Assembly (NCBI GenBank): GCA_964023205.1
Contig: OZ026851.1
Coordinates: 14,797,637-14,861,636 of the forward strand
DNA: 64,000 nt
From: Lutraria lutraria
Lineage: Eukaryota > Mollusca > Bivalvia > Venerida > Mactridae
Direction: 5' to 3'
Shown: in pieces, positions 11,301 to 23,300 of the stretch
Layout: each line of letters begins with the position of its first letter
Numbering within the stretch: position 1 is the stretch's first letter
Translations under genes and position numbers: made by a program
The notes under the pieces: model-generated
What the model was told of the DNA's origin: nothing
What the model saw: only the letters and a program-made list of their open reading frames with translations
The model's database searches: none

Positions 11301-14300
11301 ATAGATTGTTCAAAGCTTTCACAAGTCATTTGCCTACTGAAACACGTTTACTAAATTTTAGACATAGCCTACATGTACATTTTAGTTAAAGTCACATTTC
11401 CTCATAAATGAATCGATTTAATGGTTGAGACAAAATGACTTTACACTGTCCAATATTTGATTGTAAAGGGATTCGCAATTAAAGACATAGATGAAAAGTG
11501 ATTCCTAAAAAGCACATAAAAAACATCCCATCTTCCCAGAGATGTTACTTGCCACCAAATCCCCAAATCAAGCCTACCCAACAAATAGGAACATACAAGA
11601 AAAATATGACAAGACATAGTTTCTCGGAGGATTACTTCCTCCTTGTATCTGTACCGAAATTACTCATAGAAACTGACTTACACATACTTGCACTGCAACA
11701 TGGAACAGAAAGTAGTTTATGAATAGCATGGCGGATGTAGAAAAAGGTAGTACTTTGTTTTGCATCAAAATTCATGCACGTTGAGCGAGTGACGGCTATT
11801 GAAATCTGTTTTGAGCCGAAGAGAGCTTACGCTGGATGGCGCTGACCTAAATGGTACATGCAAGATGAACACATATCAGATGAATTAATACTTTCTAAAA
11901 ACCTTTCTTCAACAAAAAATCATCCTCGTTTACTCCAAAAAGTGGTGGTGACCAGTATCTAGATATGTATATTGAGGCAGTTACACTGGAAATTATAAAC
12001 TCTCTGCCCAATAGAGAAGATATACAAATGGTCTGAGAAATCTTACACAAATAGTAACATTATTATAAAGAAAGCAGACAAGTCAGGAACTATTGTTTTA
12101 ATGAATCGAATAGATTATGCCAATGAGGTAAATTACTGTAAATAGACAACTAACTAACATTGAATATGTTAAGAAAATTGATGAATGTATGATTGAAATA
12201 GTAAAATCTAATGTATCTAAATGTGTAGAAAATATAAGTCATAGAGACAGTTCTATTACAGATGAATTTGACATTTTTTCCAGTAAATATTAGAGTCCCA
12301 CAGTTTTATATTCTGCCTAAAACACATAAATCCCCTGACGAAAATTTGCCACTTAGATTCCCAGGTAGACCTATTATTTCCGCCTGTAATTCCAGTACTG
12401 CACCATGTATCTAAATAATATTATGTTGACTCTATACTAAAACCCCATATGCAGTCCCTGCCATCCTATATTAAAGATTCTAATGACTTTATAAAGAAAC
12501 TTAAAATTTGCAAATTATATTCTGAAAAGGTTTATCTTGTCACACTTGATGTAAGTTCTCTATATACCAACATTCCACATAATGAAGGTATAGAGGCTTG
12601 TAAATGTCCCCTGCGAAAAAGGTTCATGAAGTTCATGAATTTATTCATGAACTTCAAGAACTTCATGAATATGTTCATGAATTGTAAAAAAGTTCATGAA
12701 TATCAAATACATATTCATGAATTAGAAATTCATGAACAATAAAGTTCATGAAGTTCAATTATTTATTCATGAACATGAAGCACTTCATGAACAAGTTCAT
12801 GAATTGTACAAAAAGTTCATGAATATCAAATACATATTCATGAATTGTCAAAAACATTCATGAATTGTCAAAAACATTCATGAATATCAAATTGATATAG
12901 GCATGCACTGGAAACACAATGGCAAGAAATCATTATCTAAAATGACATCTGCACTTGATATATCAGAACAAACTGACTAATGGCATTACAAGGGATATAC
13001 ACTGGAAACAGTCTGGTAAGAAATCAAATTCCATAAGCCTAGATGTAAATTTTTATACCTGGGTGGTACCAATTAATGTTGACCCCAGTGCCATAATTTA
13101 AACAAACTTAGTAAAGGTCCACTAGACAATGCTACAAACAAAATGTCCAAACACTAGGCATTGTATGTTCTGACCAATTAAAAAAAAAATCTAGAAAATA
13201 TAGACGTTTATTTCGTAATGAGGTACGAAAATGCCTGAGTACGAAATCGCCACTGACAAAATATTTTATACTGACCAGTCTTGAACATTCTGTGAATAAA
13301 TATGACTTGCTTTCATGTTTGTTCAATGATAACCCGATTTAGGTAGCCTAATTGAATATTGATGTACATGCTGGAGTGCTGAACGTAATCAAACGTCTGG
13401 ATGACGTAATCACAAACATCTGGATGATACTGACTTAATTCAAGGACAATATGGCACACGGAGAAGGTTGCGCGCAGTATTAGAATATGTTTATTCTTCT
13501 GCCAAGTGAAGATATTTTAGAATGGCACTGTCGAACTGAAGTGTAACATTGTTTCTAAAAGTGAAGATTTCGTCTGTTGATAAGAAATTTTGTTCCAGTG
13601 TCGTTTGAAAAGAAAAGACGAGCTGTGACCTGAACGGAATTCTGCGTGAGTCAGTTGTCCATTCTCAATACATTTTAGCATTTGAATAAGGCTTTTGCTT
13701 GTCACTTATATTAATATTTTCTTAATATCAATGCACTGATTGTATAATTTTATCCCCACAACGCAATGATGCCAACTTGTTGAAATGCTTAAAAAATCGC
13801 GAAAACGTGTGACATTTATTTTCATGTCGCGGAATCTGTATTTATTCGTAACATTTTTTTACTCTCATCTAATGAAATTACTATTTTAGATATTATGTCC
13901 CAGCTTGTGTGGAACACTGTAATACTTAGAAAGGTATTTTTTCTAAAAGCTAACATAAAAATTTACAAAATAGACTTAGTACTCGGACTACATTACTCAA
14001 GTATACTACGTGTAGGTATTATTAACAGTCCGGTAGTGAAAATTCACTTGAATACATTTGTCAATTTCAGCATGGCCTTGGAACTGAATGGTTCAGCAGA
14101 GCTCTCTAAGATGAAAAAGTTTTCAAAGCCTAAAGAAACTCTAGATAACACTGTGGTAGTTTGTTGGAATGCTCTCCGACACTAGATGAAAGTGATTAAA
14201 TGAGCACAAGAAGCAAATGTGTACCTAACTTTCTGACTTCTCACCATGGATGAAGTTTTTAAATAAAATAGGAATGAGAAAAAAATTCGAGTCTCCAGGC

Positions 14301-17300
14301 AATTAGCTAGGCTGCACTGGCTCTAGAAATTGAAACCTTGGAAAAAGCTAAATATTCAGCAAGTGTTTAAGTGTCCATCCAGAATTACTGACATAATATG
14401 GAAGTGTAATGCATGATGCCATCATGCGAGTATTATTAACATTCTGGGAATATAATTTATAGTGTACAGTATTGAATGTTGGAACTGATTTGCATTTCTT
14501 TTAAACCATTGATGAACTGCTAGTTTCAATTTAATATTGTAATTTCATTTGTCAATACTATGAGTATGAGTCTATGACCCCATTTGTATACATGTAGAAT
14601 TTAGAATATGTTTTAAATAAGTTTTTTATGTCACAATTTTTATCATTAATATGATAATTCTGAAATATGTTTCCGTTAATGAATATCATAATTAGCGCTA
14701 TAATTCTGGAAGCTACTTGTAATAATTAATTATGCCCCCTTTCGAAGAAATGGGGTATATTGTTTTGCACATAACGGTTATAACTTGAGAATGATTTGGC
14801 CTTAGCTCTTCAGATTTGGTTGTGAGGTTGGTCATCACAGTTCACATGTAGATAACCCAATATTGATTTTGAGGTCAGAACATCAAAGGTCAAGGTCTCA
14901 GTGACTAGACCTTCAGCACAAAACCCTTGTCTGATCAATAACTAGAGAACTATTTGGCATAACCACTTTTAGATTTGGTTGGGTGGGTGGTCATCACATG
15001 TAGATGACCCCTATTGATTTTGGAGTTAAATAGGCCAAGGTCTTGCTGTCCAATTGACCATTAGGAGCATCCATGTTTCAAACACTTCTTGTTAAAGTCT
15101 ATTTTTGTTCGCCCACCTGGCTAGCTCAGTGTTTAGAGTGTTTGTCTGATGATCAAGAGGTTATGAGTTCGAACACTGGGCAAGGTTCACACTTTCCGTG
15201 ACAAATTTGACTGAAGATACATTACATCCTTTGTTAAATTGTCCTGCTGTGACCTCTAAATTATGTGGGGTAGCTTGGCAGAAGCTTACGGATAGAATGT
15301 GGTTAGTACTGGTTAAGGCCTAAATGAAGTCCAGGAATGCTGGTTAGGATAACTGCCTGCTACGACATGTCTGAAATAATGTTGAAAATGGCGTAAAACC
15401 CGATGAAACAAAACTTTTTATTCACAGTAAATTTGTTTTTATGCTTTCATTATGAAGACAATGTAGTTTTGAAGAATACAATATTATAAACTTTATTATA
15501 CCCCCACTATTTTAAAATAATGGGGGCTAATTGTAGGAGTCACTTTCTGTAACTTCATTCATAGGAGGATTTTGTAATAACTTACCACAAATGTTAACCA
15601 TCATTGTGTCACACACAACTCCCATGGCTGTAGCTTCAAGATCAAGGTCACGTTTGGAGATTGAAGGTCATAGTTTTGGTCTTTTGTTTGCTTGGTTATT
15701 GTATGGAAGATCTTCCTTATTGTCTTAGTATTCAGTTTTTTTTGGGTGGTTGTGAATAGGGCCTTAAGCCCTTAAATGTGGAAAATTTATGCACGATTAT
15801 TCAGTTTTGCTGAAAAATGCATACTATTTTACAGCATCAGAAACACTGTTTTAATGAACTGAAAACTGAAAAATGTGATTAGCAAGAATTGCTTCTATGG
15901 AAAGGAAACTTTTTTGAAATCTATAATAAAGTCTCATATATTGTATGAAATTATTTTGTTTATGTCAAAAGTTGATCAGTTCAGTATATTGTACTTGTGG
16001 TTGTGCATACATGTACTAGTTATAGAGGCATGTTCCTCAATGGTTTTCAGTGAGGAAATTCACAAGTTTATTCATGAATTACTTCAGGTTTGAAATTAAG
16101 GTTTGACAAACTTCATGAATTTTTTGTTCATGCATCATTTCATGAAGTGATTCATGAACCATTTCATGAATTTGTTCATGAACTTCTTGTTCATGAAGTG
16201 GCCATTTTTCCTTCATGAACTAATTCATGAATTTGTTCATGAACTAATTCATGAATTTGTTCATGAATCAGTTCATGAATTTGTTCATGAATTATTTGTT
16301 CACGAAGTGGCCATTTTTCCTTCATGAACTAATTCATGAACTAGTTCATGAACTAGTTCATGAATTTATTCATGAAGTTCTCGCCGGGGGTATTCTTGAG
16401 AACAATAACCATAGTGGTGACTTATCTACTGACAGCATGTGCACTTTGATTGAAGCTGTATTAAATAACAATGTTTTCCAGTTTGTTGACCGGTACTACT
16501 TGCAAACAATGAGTATACACCTATGGGTAGTCCTTATAATGGCCCCTGCTTATGCATCTTTATTCATGGGCAAGTTTGAAAAATACTTCCTCAATACTTA
16601 TACTGTGGATTCGCTTCCTAGATGATATTTTTATGATCTGGACCCATTCGATATACAAATTATTTGAGTTTCTGGAAAGGATTACCACTTTTCATCCCCA
16701 TATTAAGTTTACATAAATCATGACATTTCAGAAAACTGTGTTTCTTTTTGGATGTAAGTATTGAAATTGATCAGAAAAACAATTTTAAAACCAGTGTTCA
16801 TGTTAAACCTTCTTATGTTCATCAGTATGTGTATTACAATTCCTGTCATCCTAAACCCTGTAAAGATAGTATACCTTATAGCCAGGCTAAAAGATACAGA
16901 CATATTTATTCTGATGATAATGATTTCAAAGAATCTATGAATGAACTTCACAGTTATTCCTTACTAGAAACTATCCAAAAAATGTTGTTTATAAAATATT
17001 TTATGATACAAGGAATCTCGGAGTGATGTTTTTATCAAGAATAGCAGAGGCAATAATAATGTCATACCATTTATTATAGAGTACAACCCTTCATTACCTA
17101 ATATAGGTACTTTAATACATAAATAATGGGATTTATTGAATCTGTCAAGTAGTCATGCAGTAAAAGAGTTAAATAAATTTAAGCCGGTGTAACAGGCCAT
17201 TCTTCCCCCTGGCTATTTTTCCCCACTGATTTTTTCATTTTTCGCTTTACGTCTGTTTATTCATATTCCTGAGTTTATATTTACTTCTGTATGTTCAAAT

Positions 17301-20300
17301 TTCTGAGTTTATATTTACTTCTAGAGTCCATATTTCTGAGTTGTATTTACTTCTGAATATTCATATTTCTGAGTTTATACTTACGTCTTTATGTTCATAT
17401 TTCTGAGTTATATTTATGTTCATATTTCTGAGTTTATACTTATGTCTTTATCTTCATATTTCTGAGTCGCCAAGAGGGGGAAAAGTGACCACAGATGTAA
17501 CCAAATTTTATAATGGTTAGCTTTATTTCAGAATTTAAGTGAAGGGAAAGAGTGGCCAAGAGTGGAAAAACTATAGTTCAATAATGTATAGTATTCATGA
17601 AGACAAGGGGAAAAAGTGACCAAGAGGGTAGAAATAGTTAAGAATCATAATGCAATACTGTTATTATATTGGGGGGGGGGGAGTGGCCAAGATGGGGAAG
17701 AAATGGCCTAGAATCATAATGCAATACTGTCATTATTAGGGGGGGGAAGTGGCGCAGGAGGGGGGAGAAATGGCTTAGGCTAATCTTTCCCGGGGAAAAA
17801 CTGGCCGGGGGAAATAGACTGCTACACCGGTTATGGCTTTTAAACGTCCTAAGAGTCTTAAAGATGCTTTATTTAAAACTAAATACTTGTCTGATGATGC
17901 CTATCCACATTTTATGTCTAATAAATGTAAAAGAACTAGATGCACACATGCTCTACAATTTTTGAAAATGATCATTTTAGCAGTTCACAGTACAGTTCTA
18001 CATGTACATTTATTTAAACTCAGACAAAACTGTTCAAGAAGTAATGCTATATATTTAAAAACATGCAAAAATGCGATGCACAGTATGTTGGTAAAACTAG
18101 TCAGCAAATTTCTCGTCGTTTGAATAGTCATAGGTTTGATATCTATAATTTTGTCAATCCTGATTCTTCAACTAATGCAGCAATTCATTTTTAGCTCACA
18201 AATCACACAGTGACAAAGTGAGCTATTATGATCACCCGGCGTCATGCGGTGTGCGTCGTGCGTCGTCAAACTTTATGTTGTGACCACACTAGGGGCCGCA
18301 TTTTTAGCTCAATTTTAGCAAAACTGGGTCAGAACGTTAATATCAACAAAATCTCCGACGAGTTCGATATTGGACCATTTTGGGTAAAAAACTAGGCCAC
18401 CAGGGCCAAATAAGGGAAAACCTTGTGAACACTTTAGAAATCACTGTTTTGACTGGATCTTCATGAAACTTTGTCAGAATGTTTATTTTAATAATATGTA
18501 GGTCAAGTTTGATAATGGGTCATTTCCGGTGAAAAACTAGGTCACTAGGGCAAATTGCTGGAAAACCTTGTGAACACTCTAGAAGTCACTGTTTTGATTG
18601 GATGATCATGAAACCTTGTCAGAATGTTTGTCTTTATAATATCTTGGACGAGATCGAACATGGGTCATCTTGGGTCAAAAAATAGGTCGCTAGGTCAAAT
18701 CTTAGGAAAACTTTGTTAACACTGTAGATGTCACAGTTTTAATTGGATCTTCACCAAACCTTGTCAGAATCTTGTAAAAGCTCTAAATGTCATGGTTTTA
18801 ATTGGATCTTGGCCAAACCTTGTCAGATTGTTTGTCTTAATGATATTAAGGTCACGTTCAAATATGGGTCACCTAGGGTCAAAAACCAGGTCACAAGGTC
18901 AAATCTTAGGAAAAGCTTATTAACACTGTAGATGTCAAATTTTGATCGTATCTTCACCAAACCTAGTCAGAATGTTTGTCTTAATGATATTTAAGACAAA
19001 TTCGAACATAGGTCGTCTGGGGTTAAAAACTAGGTCACGAGGTCAAATCTTAGGAAAACCTTGTCTATGGAGTAGTTTTCATGGTTTTTGTCGAGCCCGC
19101 CTGCGTGTCTGTACGTTAGTGAGTGAGTGAGTGAGTCCGGATCCTTGTCCGGGCTGTATCTCCCTTATGCATTGACACTTTTTATAATAACATGGCATAA
19201 TTGTTAAACACCATAAGACGGTGTGCAGTGTGCAAAATCCAGGTCTCTAGCCTAAAGGTCAAGGTCACACTTAGAGGTCAAACGTCAAAAATGAGCATTA
19301 TAGACCTTGTCCGGGCTGTATCTCCCTTATTCATGGAAACTTTTTAAGATAACTTGGCATTATTGTTAAACACCATAAGACGGTGTGCAGTGTGCAAAAT
19401 CCAGGTCTCTAGCCTAAAGGTCAAGGTCACACTTAGAGGTCAAACGTCAAAAATGAGCATTATAGACCTTGTCCGGGCTGTATCTCCCTTATTCATGGAA
19501 ACTTTTTAAGATAACTTGGCATTATTGTTAAACACCATGAGACGGTGTGCAGTGCGGAAAATTCAGGTCTCTAGCTCAAAGGTCAAGGTCACACTTAGAG
19601 GTCAAACATCAAAAATGAGCATTATAGACCTTGTCCGGGCTGTATCCCCCTTATGCATGGAAACTTTTTAAGATAACTTGGCATAATTGTCAAACATCAT
19701 GAGGCGGTGTGCAGTGCGCAAAATTCAGGTCTCTAGCTCAAAGGTCAAGATCACATTTAGAGGTCAAACATCAAAAATGAGCATTATAGACCTTGTCCGG
19801 GCTGTATCTCCCTTACGCATAGAAACTTTTAAAGATAACTTGGCATAATTGTTAAACACCATGAGACGGTGTGCAGTGCACAAGATCAAGGTCTCTAGCT
19901 CAAAGGTCAAGGTCACACTTAAAGGTCAAACGTCAAAAATGAGCATTATACACCTTGTCCGGGCTGTATTTCCCTTATGCATAGAAACTTTTTAAGATAA
20001 CTTGGCATAATTGTAAAACACCATGAGGCGGTGTGCAGTGTGTAAGATCAAGGTCTCTAGCTCAAAGGTCAAGGTCACACTTAGATGTCAAACATAAAAA
20101 ATAATTATTATACATCTTGTCATGGCTGTGTCTCCCTTATGCATTGAATTATTTAAAAATGACTTGCCATAATACAATGCGACCATGTGTCTTGGGCAAC
20201 ACCCAGATTTTTATAGGTCAAAGGTTAAGATTACACATTCGGTCAAATATATTTTCCTTGTCTGGGCTGTAACTCCTGTTTGCATTCAAGGATTTTTAAA

Positions 20301-23300
20301 TAAATTGGTATAAAAGTTTACTTCAATGAAATGATGTCATGAATATCACCCATACTTGTAGTTCAAAGGTCAAGATCACAAGCTGGCTAAACAGGGGCTC
20401 GACATGTTGCCCTTGGGCTTCTAGTGATTGGATCTGCACCAAATTTTGTCAGAATGTTTGTCTTATTTATATGTAGGACAAGTTCTAACATGGGTCATCT
20501 GGGGTCAAAAACTAGGTCACCGGTTCAAAACAATGTTTTAATGAGTGAACAGTGATTGTCATGTGAGCGATATAGGGCCATCTTGGCCCTCTTGTAGTGA
20601 TATCAACCACAGTAACACTGATTTCAGTGTTATGCCTATTGGCTGTGTTAATAATAAAATGGATAGGTTACTGAAAGAAACCTATTGGATGCACAAATTA
20701 GATACTGTATATTGCCAGTAGTTTTTTGTATCCTGATCCTGATTTTGTTTTGTGTAATTGCTTTTGGCGCACTATTAAATATTTAAAAATATGGTTATTG
20801 TGCTTTTATTGTTTAAAATTGTGCCTTTATTGTTTAAAAGAAACAAAACATCTGAATAACTACGCACCGTATAAATTTAAAAGTCTGCTCCACGCTGATG
20901 TAAATTTACTTCTCTGAATAAGTATCGCTCCCCCACTTTATATAATTATTAACTCTGCCCACCAGACAACGCACATGGCTTGTATCTACACTGTTGCTTT
21001 GTCTAAGTTTCGGTCTTATTATTTTTCGGAGAGTGTGTAGGATTGATGCTGACTATTGTATAATTGGGCAATGAATTTTAAATAGGCCCTACTTCAATCT
21101 ATTGTTTATTCAACTAACCACTAACAAATTCTCAACAAGTCCTTACAAAGCCGTCTCATCAGCACCATCAGTGCTTTCATTATTTTAAGCATTCTATCAA
21201 TATTAATGCTACATTAATGCTATATATTTCAATTTTACAAAAGCAAAATTCACAGCGAAATGAGTGTTTTTAAAAGAAAAAAGGTTCGTTTCGTCGGTAA
21301 ATATTATCTTGGGATAATATCAGCAATTGTTTGTCTTTTGCATATATTTTTATACAAAAAGCTAATGGGACTTTAAATACACACAACAACACATTTGTTC
21401 AATACTGTGTGGATTTAGAATTGGCTTGACCAGTCACGTTAAAGTTAAAGTAAATGTACGCTGTGTATTTGTGTCAATGAATTTGTATAGATATACGTAC
21501 GTCGCTAGGAATTTATAGTCTGTTCCAAAAGTCAACAGGGATTTCCCTATACTTATAGATTGAATTATAAAGAGATGTCAATTTTTTTATCAAGAAATTA
21601 CTTTCTTCTTTTTTTACTTTCCTATTTTTCTTCACGTTAGTAAAATTAAATCTGACTAGAATTGTTGATATAAAAATGATATTTTTAGACTAATTCCTAA
21701 AGCACGTATTAATTCTGTCACTGTCTATATTTATATTATACCATGCTGTTGTATATATTGTATACTGATATATTGTATTGTACAATTTGATTAGTTTAAT
21801 TAGTTAAAAAAAGTATGCAGGAATAGTTCAAGAAAAAAGCATGTTTAATGAATTTCGTCCGAAGGGATAGACAGTGGATCAAGAGGTTATTGATTCAACT
21901 TTTCAGCGTGGAAAATGAGCCTATTTATAAGAGTTTGCTTTATAATTGATAATTTCATAGAGAGGTTTTGTGTTGTCTTTGTAGAATTTAAATGTCCAGA
22001 GGAGCATTACAAGTGTAAAGGGGATGACAGATGTATACACGTTAAACAAATCTGCGACAGGAAAAAGGATTGTTATCAGAATGACGATGAAGCCAGCTGT
22101 TGTAAGTAGTTTTATACTCTAACTACGATTTTAAAGGAGGGGTGATTCAATGCTTATTTTCTGTGATAAATCCGTCCTATGAAACTATAATCAAATTGAA
22201 ATATAACATACTGAAAGTAAAAAACAACATGAAAATATCAAACGACCGTTTTTATATGACAGGATTTCTCCTAGAAAAAAGTCCCAGCATGGAAAGAAAT
22301 TATGAAAGAACAAAAAGCTAAGAAATATTCGCGCAATCAAGTATTTGGTATATATGAAAGAAGAAATTGTCCAAACAAAAAAATGGCATGTTTCCAGGCA
22401 TTACCAAATTCATGTTTTTTGGATTGAATGCGATTATATTGTTAAACTATATTCAAAATATACCATATACATTATGTCTTTGAAATTATTTAAAGATGCA
22501 ACACAAACAAGAGTTATCGCCCCTTATTTCAACTATACAAAATCAGCACTTGACCAAGTGTGATTTTGGTCCACTCAACCTATATAAATTAGTTTACACT
22601 CTACGAATTTCAAGGACAAACAATGAAATTACAAAAAAGTGACGAAAAATGTTTTCACTGTATAATTATATTTGATAAAACAACATGATTGGTTAAAAGA
22701 AAAATATTTATATGTATTGTAGTATTTTAGTCAATGGCTAACTTTACATAAACAACTACTATTCGTTATTCTAGAAGTTTCAACCTGTTTAAAGGATGCA
22801 AAGATGATTTATGTATAAATACCGCTTCTGTTGGTATCTGGTCAACTCGTACCGTTGTCAACACGTACCTTAGTCAACACGTACCCGAATTTTGTTTACT
22901 CGTATCTATCATAATCATTTACAGTTCTCTTTATATAATATTATGTAAGTATATGTATCATTATTTACTACATAGATAGATATTTACTCTCCTCCGCAAG
23001 CAAGAGCAAAACATGTAATTATACAAGTGAGATATTAATATTATTACCGATATTAATGGACTAATATACAATATTGTAACAAACAAAAGATAACTTTTCA
23101 ATACACATCTAAATAAATTTAAACAGTATCTATTATTAGCAATAATAATAAAAGATAATCTGTGAACTTAAGTGTCCTAAAGCGAAAGCGAAAATTTAAG
23201 ACAACTTGTATCATTTACCTGGAATAGAAATGACCAACAATGTTTAACGAAAGCAAACTTAAAGAGAGTAAAAAAGGCTCATAGATTGATAATGTATGTT

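Larger units (their letters stand above)
12609..16388. mobile_element. 3.8-kb insertion with TTCATGAA arrays at both ends
   Basis: The insertion sits inside the PLE reading frame, so its limits can be set to about 2 bases: GT at 12606-12607 and again at 16390-16391 may be a short target duplication (a 1-base duplication is equally possible), and removing the insert restores the PLE frame. The ends are inverted repeats: CCCCTGCGAAAAAGGTTCATG on the left and, reverse-complemented, CCCCGGCGAGAACTTCATG on the right. Each end leads into an array of the 8-bp palindrome TTCATGAA. The interior holds no recognisable transposase, so it would be non-autonomous, and it contains older repeats including a SINE. 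The superfamily is not identified. Confidence 0.7.

Noticed and set aside
12449..12742. 97-codon frame across the left edge of the inserted element
   Set aside because: A chance fusion of the RT fragment with the palindrome array.
13895..14185. 96-codon frame within the inserted element
   Set aside because: No recognisable motif and no supporting context; too short to claim as transposase.
15108..15185. A functional tRNA gene
   Set aside because: Boxes A and B are present, but the acceptor and T stems do not pair well and the body continues as a repeat shared with another copy, so it is a SINE.
16251..16625. 124-codon frame starting in the TTCATGAA array
   Set aside because: The first third is a translation of the palindrome array; the rest is the Penelope-like RT read in its own frame across the junction. 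It is not a gene of its own.
18194..20594. TA target duplication as proof of a Tc1/mariner origin for the AGCTCAC family
   Set aside because: TA is present at both edges, but using it leaves one extra base in the split PLE frame, and T runs at other sites make it uninformative.
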